Assembly: GCF_041206865.1 (NCBI RefSeq)
Contig: NZ_JBGEDP010000001.1
Coordinates: 4,712,001-4,776,000, forward strand
From: Mycobacterium sp. HUMS_12744610
GTDB lineage: Bacteria; Actinomycetota; Actinomycetes; Mycobacteriales; Mycobacteriaceae
DNA length: 64,000 bases
Direction: 5' to 3'
Numbering within the stretch: the stretch's first letter is position 1; each line of letters opens with the position of its first letter. The position numbers were made by a program, and so were the translations under genes. The notes beneath the pieces were generated by a model. It did no database searches. It was not told the origin of the DNA and worked only from the letters and a program-made list of their open reading frames with translations. Of the stretch, positions 23,498 through 32,708 are shown piece by piece.

Positions 23498-25729
23498 ATG
23501 TTGTTCGCCGTCGCAGTTGTGTCACCTCCGAGCAATCCGACCATCGGCGGAGGATTTCGAGAGGTTGCGGAGGCGGTGCACCATGCTCTTTTGGCGCTTG
23601 GTCATGAGTCGGTGCTGACTGATCGTCTGGACCTCGACGAGCGTCGCACCATCGTGTTCGGCGCAAACCACCTCCTGCAGTACGGCTTGGAGCTGCCCAA
23701 GAACCCCATCTTCTACAACCTCGAGCAATTGGGCGACGACTCGCCGTGGATGATGGCGCCGGAATTCGTCGACCTTTTCCGGCGCTACCCGATTTGGGAT
23801 TACAGTCAAGCCAACATCGAATACCTCGCTGGCCTGGGACTGCCCCGACCCACCTACGTTCCGATCGGATACGTCCCCGAGTTGACCCGGATCGCCCCAG
23901 CCCCTGAGGACATCGACGTCCTTTTCTATGGCTTGCTCAGTAAGCGCCGTTACGCCGTGCTCCGGGACCTGCACGACCGAGGCTTTCGGGTCAAATGGCT
24001 AACGGGCGTCCTCGGCGCGAGCCGCGATGCCTGGATCGCGCGCTCGAAGATTGTCCTTAACCTTCACTACTGGGACGCGAAGATCTTCGAAATCGCCCGT
24101 GTGTCCTACCTGCTGGCCAATCGGCGCGCGGTGGTCTCCGAGCGGGGTGCCGATCCGACCTTGGAGCGTGACCTGGAGTCCGGCGTCGCGTTCGCCGACT
24201 ACGACGACCTGGTCGATCGCTGTGTGGAACTCCTCTCGGACGAGCGCGCGCGACGCAACCTCGCCGAGCGGGGCTACCAGGTTTTCTCCGCTCGCGACCA
24301 GATCGCGATCGTGGACCGCACGCTGTCGGCAAGCCTGGACGGTGTCACCCACCGGACCGCTGCGCAAGCCACCCCGTGCACCGACGTGCGCACCAAATGC
24401 AAAGGCCACAGCGCGGATCATCAGTTCCCCAACCGCAACCTGATCCAACATAAGTCCGAACAGGAACGCGATCAGTTGCTAGCCAAAGTCAAACGCGATC
24501 CCGAGGACGCGCAGTCGGTGTTATTCCTGGCCGAGACCTGCTTCCAACTGGGCGATTTCGTCGACGCGCGCAAATGGTATGCGCGGCGGGTCGACATGGG
24601 TGGCTGCGACGAGGAGACCTACTACGCGATGTACCAGCTCGCCGAGTCGATGCGGCAACTGCGTGAAGCGGGGCCGAACGTTGAGGATGCCTACCTGCGC
24701 GCCTGGACTTTTCGACCCACCCGCGCCGAGCCACTGCTCCGCATCGCCGCTGGGTACCGCCAATTGCAGCGCTACCGCCTCGGTTATCTGTTTGCCCAGC
24801 GTGCCGCCGAAATCCCCTTACCCGAAGAGGACCTGCTTCTCCCCACAGAAATCGCACAGGTTTACGCGTGGCGCGCCACTGATGAGCTCGCGGTGTGCGC
24901 TTCCTGGATCGGTCGGCACGCCGAGGCGTTCACACTGTGCCGGCGGCTGGTGGCCCGCTCCGATCTGCCCGAGCCGGATCGGCAACGGATTGCGGCCAAC
25001 CGCGATTTTTCGGTACCGGCCATGATCGAGGCGGCCGCACCGTACCCCGAAGCCCTGGCGGCGTCCCTGGCCGCCGCTCCCGCTCACGGCGAGGTCACCG
25101 TCAGCCTGATCGCCGGACCGGACCGCCAAACCACCGAGCAAACCCTCGACTCGTTTCTGAATTGCTGCCTGGATGTGTCGCGGGTCGGGCGCTTCCTGGT
25201 ACTCGATGCCGGCCTGTCCGCGCCCGACCGCGCGAAACTGCGGAGACGTTACGGGTTTCTCACCTTCGCCCGTCGCCGATCCAGCGCCAAGCCCGCACCC
25301 CAGCTGGCGCAGCTGCGCGAACAGATCCACGGACGGTTCTGGCTGCACCTGGGTGCGGGCTGGCGGTTTTTTGCCCCCGAGAACTACATCACCCGCCTGA
25401 CCGCGGTCCTCGACGCCGAACCACAGGTGTTTCAAGTCGGCATCAACTTCGCCGACGCCGTAACGCTGACCGGCGCTTGCGCCGCCGAACACGCGGTGCG
25501 CCGGGCACCCGATGCCGGCCGCTACCTGCTCACCGAGGCGATGGCCACTGGCCCAGCGATGTTCGACACCACACGCCTGGATCAAGCCCGCTGTGCCCAA
25601 CCCAGCGGCTCCGATACAAACCCCCAACTCGGCCGACCGGCAACCCGCGCCGCGCCGCGCACCGCCAGCCTCGACGAAGTGCACTGCATCTCAGGCCTGC
25701 ACCTATATACACAACTGCCCCAAATCTAA
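23498..25729 (+). CDS. Modular glycosyltransferase: CgeB-like GT + TPR + GT-A-like domain
   Basis: A 743-residue protein. Residues 1-290 resemble CgeB/Glyco_trans_1_2-type GT-B enzymes (VVSPPSNPTIGGGFREVAEA, DIDVLFYGLLSKRRYAVLRD, KIVLNLHYWDAKIFEIARVS, LLANRRAVVSERGADPTLER). Residues about 325-480 are TPR-like helices (AQSVLFLAETCFQLGDFVDA). Residues about 500-720 form a GT-A-like module shared by four proteins here (HGEVTVSLIAGPDRQTTEQT, GRFWLHLGAGWRFFAPENYI). The ATG at 23498 is chosen because MxFAVAxVSPPS is also the start of the sister gene at 40586. Its last 833 bases are an inverted copy of 38380-39212. Probably cytosolic, adding sugars to a surface glycolipid or polymer; sugar unknown. 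Confidence 0.8.
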   Translation: MLFAVAVVSPPSNPTIGGGFREVAEAVHHALLALGHESVLTDRLDLDERRTIVFGANHLLQYGLELPKNPIFYNLEQLGDDSPWMMAPEFVDLFRRYPIWDYSQANIEYLAGLGLPRPTYVPIGYVPELTRIAPAPEDIDVLFYGLLSKRRYAVLRDLHDRGFRVKWLTGVLGASRDAWIARSKIVLNLHYWDAKIFEIARVSYLLANRRAVVSERGADPTLERDLESGVAFADYDDLVDRCVELLSDERARRNLAERGYQVFSARDQIAIVDRTLSASLDGVTHRTAAQATPCTDVRTKCKGHSADHQFPNRNLIQHKSEQERDQLLAKVKRDPEDAQSVLFLAETCFQLGDFVDARKWYARRVDMGGCDEETYYAMYQLAESMRQLREAGPNVEDAYLRAWTFRPTRAEPLLRIAAGYRQLQRYRLGYLFAQRAAEIPLPEEDLLLPTEIAQVYAWRATDELAVCASWIGRHAEAFTLCRRLVARSDLPEPDRQRIAANRDFSVPAMIEAAAPYPEALAASLAAAPAHGEVTVSLIAGPDRQTTEQTLDSFLNCCLDVSRVGRFLVLDAGLSAPDRAKLRRRYGFLTFARRRSSAKPAPQLAQLREQIHGRFWLHLGAGWRFFAPENYITRLTAVLDAEPQVFQVGINFADAVTLTGACAAEHAVRRAPDAGRYLLTEAMATGPAMFDTTRLDQARCAQPSGSDTNPQLGRPATRAAPRTASLDEVHCISGLHLYTQLPQI
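24863..25695 (+). repeat. 833-bp inverted repeat, arm 1
   Basis: This segment is repeated in inverse orientation at 38380-39212 with the same length and near-complete identity (one amino-acid difference seen: Ala to Gly in LAA-PAHGE). It covers the GT-A-like domain of the two sister glycosyltransferase genes. Outside it the two genes are clearly diverged, so recent gene conversion or duplication is likely. Confidence 0.9.
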
Positions 25730-25806
25730 ACCGGCTTGACCCGCCCGGCGACTTTCGGACACCGCCTTGACTATTGTTGAGGCCGAGCCGAATTGGAGTC
25801 GCAAGT

Positions 25807-25985
25807 ATGGGACGTCGCCGGTTCTCTGCCGGGTTCAAAGCCAGCATTGCACTGGAGGTTATCGAGCATTCCCGCGCGATCGCTGATATTGCACGCGAAA
25901 ACAACGTTTCGAAACAGTCCGTCTCACGATAGGTCCGCCAGAATAAGCAGGAACATCCCGAGATTGGTGATACTAAGGAGTTCGT
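25807..25985 (+). pseudogene. IS3-type orfA remnant with in-frame stop
   Basis: The frame from ATG 25807 reads MGRRRFSAGFKASIALEVIE, HSRAIADIARENNVSKQSVS and then meets TAG at 25930-25932, followed by VRQNKQEHPEIGDTKEFVS. This is a transposase-type helix-turn-helix N-terminus with a nonsense mutation, cut by the IS630 relic that begins near 25985. Confidence 0.65.
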
Positions 25986-26050
25986 AAGTAAGTCGAGACG
26001 CGCCGGGGAAAGCCTTTGCTGGCGAACGATATTCGTCGAGAATAGGTGAT

Positions 26051-27110
26051 GTGCGCGATAGCGATGGCCGCAAGCTTGATCACGAGACGCTCGAAGCGCT
26101 GCGGAAGCGAGCAGTGGAGCAGGTCGAGGCGGGTGAACACCCCGAAAAGCTGGCCGTGACAATGGGGTTCCACAAGAACACGGTCTATGGATGGCTGGCC
26201 AAGGTACGCGACGGCGGCAAGGACGCGTTGGTGGCCAAGCCGGTTTCGGGTCGCCCACCCAAACTTTGGTCGTAGCAGGTCTCGCGGCTCTATGAGTTGA
26301 TCGTGGGCAGCGATCCGCGCCAATTGTCGTTCGGGTTCGCGCTGTGGACCCGTTCGATGATCGCCGAGCTGATTCGCCGCGAGTTCGCGATTACCCTGCG
26401 CGAGGTCAGTGTGGGCCGGCTGCTGCACACGATGGGCCTGTCGCCGCAGCGGCCGTTGCATCGCGCCTACCAGCAGGATCCCGATGCGGTGCAACGCTGG
26501 AAGCGCGAGCAGTTCCCCGCGATTCGAAAGGCCGCCAAAAAAGCAGGCGCAACCATCTATTTCGGCGACGAGGCCGGAGTCCGCTCGGACTACCATTCCG
26601 GCACCACCTGGGCACCGGCCGGCCACACGCCGGTGGTAGCCAATACCGGCGCCCGCTGGAGCATCAACATGCTCTCGGCCGTCAGCGCTCAGGGCAAGCT
26701 GCGGTTCATGGTCCACGATGGCAAGGTCAACGCATCGGTGTTCATCGAGTTCTGCAAACGCCTGCTGCGCGACGCCGCCGCCCCGCTCTACCTGATCGTC
26801 GATGGCCACCCCTGCCACCGGGCCGGAGCCACCAAGGAATTCGTCGCCTCCACCAACGGCAGGCTCAAGTTATTCTTTCCCCGGCTACTCACCCGAACTC
26901 AACCTCGACGAGTGGGTATGTAAGAACGTCAAGCACGATCGCATCGGCAAGACCGGCGTCACCAGCAAGGACGACCTGAAGAACAAGGCCACCAACGCGT
27001 TACGCCGACTGCAAAGACTCCCGCACCTGGTCCAGGGATTTTTCCGTGACCCGAATTTGGGCTACATCGCGGTGCGACTCGACCTACTTACGGCCGCCTT
27101 AGTAAGTTGA
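26051..27110 (+). pseudogene. IS630-family transposase, nonsense and frameshift
   Basis: The sequence encodes a Fis-like or helix-turn-helix start (DSDGRKLDHETLEALRKRAV, TMGFHKNTVYGWLAKVRDGG), then TAG at about 26274, then RSMIAELIRREFAITLREVS and a DDE core. First Asp in TIYFGDEAGVRSDYHSGTTW, second Asp in PLYLIVDGHPCHRAGA. The frame changes near 26890 to give PGYSPELNLDEWVCKNVKHD, with the Glu. Two lesions mean no intact transposase is made. Confidence 0.85.
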
Positions 27111-27114
27111 GTCA

Positions 27115-27281
27115 CTGGTGCGCTCAGGAGCGACGCCGAGCCGGCGGTACCGATGAGTTGACTGAGTCCGAACGCCAGGAGCTTTCCGGCTTCGAAGGGA
27201 CAATGCGGAGCTGGCGATGCAGCGTGATGCGCTCAAGCGCTCATGCGCCCTTTGGGTTCGAGAAGCGATGGGCCGGTAGAG
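27115..27281 (+). pseudogene. IS3 orfA 3' remnant
   Basis: A short degraded stretch upstream of the orfB start carries leftovers of an orfA C-terminus (for example ELTESERQEL, SALMRPLG with GSRSDGPVEMSRF over the orfB start). The N-terminal helix-turn-helix is missing, having been lost at the junction with the IS630 relic. Confidence 0.45.
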
Positions 27282-28192
27282 ATGTCGCGGTTCATCGACT
27301 CCCAAAGGGCACACTACGGCATCGCGCACGCCACGACGTGCCGCGCCTTGGGGATCTCGCAGTCATGGTTCTACAAGTGGCGCCACGGCGACGCCTCACC
27401 ACGACACGCCCGCCGCAAGGCACCGACCGCCGAGATCGGGCGGCTGTTCGCCGCGCACAAAGGAAAATAGGGTCCCCACGGATCTGCGCTGACCTTCCCG
27501 ACGAGGGCTGGAGCGTCAGTGTCAACACCGTCGCCAAGATCATGCGTGAGCAGGGCTGGGTGTCTCGCCCCAAGCGGCACCGCCGCGGTAACACCCGGGC
27601 GGGCAAAGGCCGGTGGCGAGCACCTGACCTGGTTAAACGCGAATTCGCCGCACAACAGCTCAACGGCAAGTGGTACGGCGACGGTACCGAAGTGCCCACC
27701 GACGAGGGCAAGCTCCAGCTGGATTCGGTGCTCGACATGGCCTCACGGCGCATCGTCGGGTTCGCCATCGGTGAGCGCCACAACTCCGAGCTGGCCTACG
27801 GCGCGTTGTCCATGGCGGTCGCGGTGCGCGGCGGAAGACACGAGGTCGCCGGGGTCATATTCCACACCGACCAGGGCAGTGAATTCACCGCCAAGACGTT
27901 CCAGGCTGCTTGCCGACGTTGCGAGATCCGCCAGTCGATGGGCCGGCCGGGCTCGGCCCTGGACAACGCCGTGATCGAATCCTGGCATTCCACTTTGGAA
28001 TTCGAGCTGCGCATGCTCGAACACTTCGACACCAAGGACCAAGCCCGACACGCACTGGTCGCCTGGATCGAGAACTACAACGCTGATCGTCGCCATTCGG
28101 TGACTGTTTTGCGTCTGACTTCGCGATAGAGATCGGTGTGTCGATCAGACGACATCCGACGGGTTCTCCGAGCTCTCTTGGAGGATCTAATC

Positions 28193-28537
28193 ATGTCCGA
28201 AGCAAACTCTGGTGGCGACCGCTCGCACCGTCGCCCGAAGCGGTTCTTGAGCCCGTCGCAGAAGTACGAGATATGGCTGCAGCTGGTACGCCAGGAGGTG
28301 ACGATCGCCGAGGCCGCCGCCAACCATCAGGTGGATCGCACGACGATCATGCGCATCCGCACGATCGCCAAGGAAGGTGCGCTGGCCACGCTGGCGGCAG
28401 CCAAGCCAGGCGCGGCGGCCCGCCAACGCGACTACGAACTCGATGCCGCCAAGGCCGAGAACGCGCGGCTGTCCGAGGCACTCAAGGAGATGGCCGTGCG
28501 GCTGACGTTGGTCGAGGGAAAAGGGCGCTGGGGCTAA
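28193..28537 (+). CDS. IS3 OrfA, copy 2
   Basis: Identical to the OrfA of copy 1 except for Ala to Thr in KEGALATLAAAKPG. Same start context (GGAGGATC then ATG) with one substitution between the Shine-Dalgarno and the ATG. The GGGAAAA heptamer is at 28516-28522. Confidence 0.9.
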   Translation: MSEANSGGDRSHRRPKRFLSPSQKYEIWLQLVRQEVTIAEAAANHQVDRTTIMRIRTIAKEGALATLAAAKPGAAARQRDYELDAAKAENARLSEALKEMAVRLTLVEGKGRWG

Positions 28538-29613
28538 GTGGCCGAGTCCCACACCGTGTCGACGTGGCCACCAAGACGGCGCTGTTGGGCTTGCTCGACC
28601 AGGCGGTCGATGAAGGTTGGACACTGCGCCAGGCATGCCATGCGTTGGAGCTCGGCGAGCTGCGGGCACATCGCTGGATCGCTCGCCGAGCGATCGGCCA
28701 GCTGGTCGACAAGATCCCTGGTGGGTCGCCCATGCATGGGCTGCTCGACGAAGAAGTCAGCGAGATCTTGGCGTTGTTCGACCAGTGGGGCGAGACCGAC
28801 CGCTCGCACCGCAAGCTTGCTCACCGCGGCTCTTATCTGGGCCGGGTATGGGTGTCACCGTCGAGTGTTCGTCGGGTCCTGTTCTTGGCGGACAAGCACT
28901 TTCGACCACTTCCCAAGCCTGGACGTTCTCAACGCAAGCCCTTCCCGGATTGGGTGGACTACAAGCCGAACTCGATCTGGATTTACGATACGACGCACTT
29001 CACCAGGGCGGGGATGGCAGTGTTGATCATTCAGGATTTGGTCTCGCGCAAGTGGATCACCGAGGTCGTCTCCGCTGAGGAAACCTCCACCCAGGTCGAG
29101 ATCGGGTTCACCGACGCGCTCGACATCGAGGGACTCCTGCAGGCCGTTGAGCGACGCGCCGACGGCCTGGTCGATATCGGCATCGACGACCAGGCCCGGC
29201 CGATCCTGCTCGCGGTGTCCGATAACGGTCCCCAGATGACGTCGGGCTCGACGCGGGAGTTCATGGCCATGTCTGCGATCGCCCAGCACTTCGGACGCCC
29301 CGGAACGCCGACCGATCAAGCCTGGATCGAGAGTTTCAACGGGCACCTCAAGGCCGAGTTCCCGCACCTGCTCGCGATCGAGGACCCCGCCACCCTGCGC
29401 GCCGAACTTGCCGTCACCCGCCAATTCTGGAACGGAGTCCGGTTGCACGCCGGCATCGGCTATGTCACGCCCAACGACGAACACGAAGGACGAGGGGAGG
29501 CCATCCGCAAAGCACGCCAAGCCGGGCTCGAATCCGCCCGCAACCGCCGACTTGCCTGGCACCGCCAGCAAAGGCACACTCAACCCATACAGGATCCCGA
29601 CGATGTTGTCTGA
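28522..29613 (+). CDS. IS3 OrfB transposase, copy 2
   Basis: Amino-acid sequence identical to OrfB of copy 1, with the complete DDE core (IWIYDTTHF, LAVSDNGPQM, AWIESFNGHL). It is expected to be expressed as an OrfAB fusion by -1 frameshifting at 28516-28522. Confidence 0.9.
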   Translation, partial: RALGLSGRVPHRVDVATKTALLGLLDQAVDEGWTLRQACHALELGELRAHRWIARRAIGQLVDKIPGGSPMHGLLDEEVSEILALFDQWGETDRSHRKLAHRGSYLGRVWVSPSSVRRVLFLADKHFRPLPKPGRSQRKPFPDWVDYKPNSIWIYDTTHFTRAGMAVLIIQDLVSRKWITEVVSAEETSTQVEIGFTDALDIEGLLQAVERRADGLVDIGIDDQARPILLAVSDNGPQMTSGSTREFMAMSAIAQHFGRPGTPTDQAWIESFNGHLKAEFPHLLAIEDPATLRAELAVTRQFWNGVRLHAGIGYVTPNDEHEGRGEAIRKARQAGLESARNRRLAWHRQQRHTQPIQDPDDVV

Positions 29614-29739
29614 TCAAACGCGAATGTCTATCGCAAAGTCAGAAACACCTCAGTGACCGCGCTCAACATGCGATCACCGCTGCAACGCGAACAGCAGCTC
29701 CGCGACCGCGGGTCTGCACCCCGACAGCCGTCATGAGTG

Positions 29740-30053
29740 CATCCAGCCCCCGCAACGGGCAGTATGGAGGTGTCCTCGCCGGCGTCAAGGCCACGCCCTG
29801 CGGGTGGCCTACGGCCAGCCTTGACCCCGGCTGCGGGCACCACCCCTCAGCAGCTGCCCGGGGCAACAGCAAACAACTTCACGACAACATCCCTACAACA
29901 GAAGCCCCCACAGAATCAGGGGAGGCTCGTCACCCTGGAGCAGGCCTCCTGACCGAGCCACTCACCGCACCAACCCACCTCACGTCAATCTTCTCGTCAG
30001 GTCAACTGCGAAGAGCCCGAAAAGCCCGGGGCAGCCCACGACCGGGGGAAACG
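29740..30053. other. Intergenic, no gene seen
   Basis: This stretch, between the end of the interrupted IS3 orfB and the sulfotransferase stop, has no start-stop pair with a credible protein. The first part may still belong to the older IS3 element's right end. No strong hairpin with a T-run was seen. Confidence 0.5.
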
Positions 30054-31385
30054 TCAAGGCGAACCCGAACTGGCGTCAAATTCGTCGAGTAAGCCGTCGA
30101 ACGCCTCGCCGCAGATCTTTTGCAGCCGTGGTTCAAGATCCCGCTTCCAGCGGCCGATCGATGACGGACCATCAGAAGATGTTCGATGTGCATTAACATC
30201 AGCGGTGGCTTCATTCCCAGCCCTTACCATTGAGTCGACGATATTCGCTGACGAGTCCAATCCCAAGGCGTCGAGCATTGCGCGAATTCGGCCGGTGGTC
30301 GACCGTACCAGGTCCTCATAGCGGATTAGCGTGCCGCGATGTGATGTGGACTTCCACGTTTGTAGAAATGACAGCGTACGCGTGCGGATGACATCGATGT
30401 ATTGTTCATCCGTTTCCACCAGCTCACGACCAAAGTCATCGAAGCCGCGCCGAGCATTGAAGGCTAGTACCGAGGCCAGGGTGTCCCTCGGATCCCGGAG
30501 GAGGAATATCTCCCGGCGGCGGGGGTAAAGCTGCCGCATTGTCCAGTTGTATTGGCCTGCTTGAATGCCCTTCTGCTGGACGCTCTTCTCCGCGAAGAAG
30601 CCGGGGGTCCTGCGTTTTCTGCTGCCGGCGTACTCGCGGTAAAACGACTCGACGGCGGCCTGCGCCGCGCGGGCGAATTCCTCGACCTGATCGGTGGCGT
30701 ACCAGCGGTCGACGGCCAGGTCCTCCGTTGGGGCCGAACATCCGAGATACCCGCCGAAGCAATAAGGAAACAGGGTTAGCCGTTCTGGATCCGTCCAAAA
30801 TTGAGAGGATTCCACCTGCGAGGTGCCCACGGGTGTGGCTAGCAATTGTAGAAAGTGCATCCAGTAGCTGCAGACATACGTCTCGTAGGGAAATCGCTCA
30901 TGGACGATGATGTCCGGATGCTCCGCGAGCATCCTCATCAGCCAAGTGCTGCCTGATCGGCCAAGAGTGTTAACGATGATTGGCTGCATGGAGGGGCTGA
31001 AGCCCGATGTTAGCTGCTGCGTGCCGCGTATTTCCGCGATCACGCGCCGGCCTCCATCCTGGAAAACAACCCTCACGTCAATGGTGAAGGCTGATGCCAG
31101 GCTGACGGTTCCGATCGCCTTCGAGAACCCCACTTGTGACGAACTGCTATAAACTTCGGCCACATCGGGCCGCGAAATATTCATCTCGCAGTTCGCAACC
31201 ACGATTCCCTCGTGGACGAACTCCACCTCGGCTACCGGCGCCTTGCTTATGACCCAACCGTTGACTTCGAAGGCGTATCTGTCGACCGGACCCGCCTGCG
31301 GGGTGTCGAGCCAAGCACCGGTGATCAGGTCGTCTCCATCGCCACCCTCATAGCACCGGGTGACCCCGGATATCTCCACCGCCAT
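30054..31385 (-). CDS. Sulfotransferase with N-terminal beta domain
   Basis: A 443-residue protein. Residues about 20-130 look like a beta-sandwich accessory domain (YAFEVNGWVISKAPVAEVEF, VVANCEMNISRPDVAEVYSS). Residues 135-440 are a PAPS-dependent sulfotransferase: the phosphosulfate loop is NTLGRSGSTWLMRMLAEHP, the 3'-phosphate region is EIFLLRDPRDTLASVLAF, and the C-terminus has SSIGRWKRDLEPRLQKICGE. No signal or membrane segment is seen, so it is cytosolic. It probably sulfates a surface glycan or glycolipid made by the neighbouring glycosyltransferases. It lies 18 bases downstream of the methyltransferase frame, same strand. Confidence 0.88.
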   Translation of the reverse strand: MAVEISGVTRCYEGGDGDDLITGAWLDTPQAGPVDRYAFEVNGWVISKAPVAEVEFVHEGIVVANCEMNISRPDVAEVYSSSSQVGFSKAIGTVSLASAFTIDVRVVFQDGGRRVIAEIRGTQQLTSGFSPSMQPIIVNTLGRSGSTWLMRMLAEHPDIIVHERFPYETYVCSYWMHFLQLLATPVGTSQVESSQFWTDPERLTLFPYCFGGYLGCSAPTEDLAVDRWYATDQVEEFARAAQAAVESFYREYAGSRKRRTPGFFAEKSVQQKGIQAGQYNWTMRQLYPRRREIFLLRDPRDTLASVLAFNARRGFDDFGRELVETDEQYIDVIRTRTLSFLQTWKSTSHRGTLIRYEDLVRSTTGRIRAMLDALGLDSSANIVDSMVRAGNEATADVNAHRTSSDGPSSIGRWKRDLEPRLQKICGEAFDGLLDEFDASSGSP

Positions 31386-31403
31386 GCGTCGATCCTGTCC
31401 TTC

Positions 31404-32708
31404 TCATTGGGCAGTGCACCTTTCGGTGCTCCACCTCCGGGGAACCGCCCAGTGGTCCTGGGTAGTAAACTGGCGCGGAAAGCCGGTGAAGATCGCCGAT
31501 CCGCTTATGCCGCTCAACCGGCTCGGGCATTGCTCCCACCGCAACGGCGCTCGCATCGACACCCATCGCGTTGAACCAGCCATCGATGATGCTTTCCGCA
31601 CAAGGCGGATACATCCGACGGGCCGACATCGACTCCGTCGAGCGTTGCAGCCCAGCCGCACCGCGTGAGGATCTTGTCTTCCGGATACCCGAGATGCGCG
31701 GTTACGTCGGGGACGGACAAGCGCCGTCGGGACGCGTGTCGACTCGGCGTCGTTTAGGTAGACGGCGACGTCTCGAATGAGGTGACTTGCGCGCTTATCA
31801 GATGCGACCCCAAGGTCCGCGACCCAACCGCGGAGCCGCATCGTGCGGCCAGCCACCAGTAGTTCGTCGAGCGCCCCTCGTGGAGCGCACTCATAGCACA
31901 GCTTCCCGGCCGGCCACTGGCCGTTGCAGACGATCCATACGTCCCGGAGGAAGCGCAGCGCTCGCGGTAGCCGAATCGTCTCTAATGCCTCATCAAGCCC
32001 GATTGCACCTTCAATCTGGCGGCGCACATACGGCTCCATGAACGCAAACCCGTCGTCGGGGAGATCCGTCGCGACCCGGACGGTTGCCTGGTCATGGACG
32101 CTGAAGCTCACCATTCCGCCTGGACCGACAGACGACCACAGCAGACGCAGCCACGGGGCGAACGTGCGTTCGGGCAAGTGGATAAGCGAGCACACGAACA
32201 CCACGTCGTGTGTTGCGTCGACATCTACGTTATCGGGATCGGCCTCAGAGAGCAGCGTGCAAACGCCGAACTCGCGCGACTGGAATTCCAGCGCGTCGGG
32301 CTGAATCTCCGGTATGCACACGCGCTCCGTCGAGAGGTGCTTGGCCAGAAAATGCGTGCTGCGTCCATACCCGGCAGCGAAATCGAGGAAGGTTCCCACC
32401 CGGTCGAGGTTTCCGCACCTCCACTTGACGATCTGGAGCGCAGTGTCGTCGATCGAGATGCCGGCGCGGAAGTACGCCATCGCGGCAAGCTCAGGGGTCG
32501 CGCAGGTGTTGACGCTGTACGCGAACATGTCATCTCCCGGGTCGACCCGGAGTGACACGCCGGCGGGGATCGGAGCGGCCGTCTGAATCAGCCGACAGAC
32601 CGCGCCCGCGGTCGGCGAATCCTCGGCGAACGTATAAGAACGCTTCGTCGTCGCGTCCGCCTCCTTAGGGCCGACCGCATTCCCCGTGGTTGCCGTTCTA
32701 GCCCTCAC
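31404..32708 (-). CDS. SAM methyltransferase with frameshifted C-terminal beta domain
   Basis: Residues about 60-270 are a class I methyltransferase: FLDFAAGYGRSTHFLAKHLS (motif I), VCIPEIQPDALEFQSREFG and HDVVFVCSLIHLPERTFAPW. After about residue 290 a domain begins RTMRLRGWVADLGVASDKRA and DVAVYLNDAESTRVPTAL, similar to the N-terminal domain of the sulfotransferase. At about 31718 an extra T shifts the frame; the other frame continues SVPDVTAHLGYPEDKILTRC and GWAATLDGVDVG. The last ~110 residues of the listed frame are therefore out-of-frame sequence. The catalytic domain is intact. Substrate unknown. Confidence 0.75.
   Translation of the reverse strand: MRARTATTGNAVGPKEADATTKRSYTFAEDSPTAGAVCRLIQTAAPIPAGVSLRVDPGDDMFAYSVNTCATPELAAMAYFRAGISIDDTALQIVKWRCGNLDRVGTFLDFAAGYGRSTHFLAKHLSTERVCIPEIQPDALEFQSREFGVCTLLSEADPDNVDVDATHDVVFVCSLIHLPERTFAPWLRLLWSSVGPGGMVSFSVHDQATVRVATDLPDDGFAFMEPYVRRQIEGAIGLDEALETIRLPRALRFLRDVWIVCNGQWPAGKLCYECAPRGALDELLVAGRTMRLRGWVADLGVASDKRASHLIRDVAVYLNDAESTRVPTALVRPRRNRASRVSGRQDPHAVRLGCNARRSRCRPVGCIRLVRKASSMAGSTRWVSMRAPLRWEQCPSRLSGISGSAIFTGFPRQFTTQDHWAVPRRWSTERCTAQ

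Larger units (their letters stand above)
28105..29652 (+). mobile_element. IS3-family insertion sequence, copy 2
   Basis: A 1548-bp second copy of the element at 8929-10476, offset by exactly 19,176 bases and in the same orientation. It is flanked by a perfect 5-bp duplication, GTGAC (28100-28104 and 29653-29657). Removing the element and one duplicate restores the older orfB reading frame. This is the clearest insertion footprint of the two copies and indicates recent transposition. Confidence 0.95.
27282..29736 (+). pseudogene. IS3 orfB, frameshifted and split by IS3 copy 2
   Basis: orfB begins MSRFIDSQRAHYGIAHATTC and has the integrase core: GKWYGDGTEVPTDEGKLQLD, VIFHTDQGSEFTAKTF and GSALDNAVIESWHSTLEFEL. 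A one-base loss near 27468 changes AAATAC-type sequence into AAATAG, giving a stop after FAAHKGK. At 28104 it is interrupted by IS3 copy 2 and resumes at 29658 as TALNMRSPLQREQQLRDRGS with TGA at 29734-29736. The two halves plus one base give exactly 301 codons, so it was intact before these events. Confidence 0.88.
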
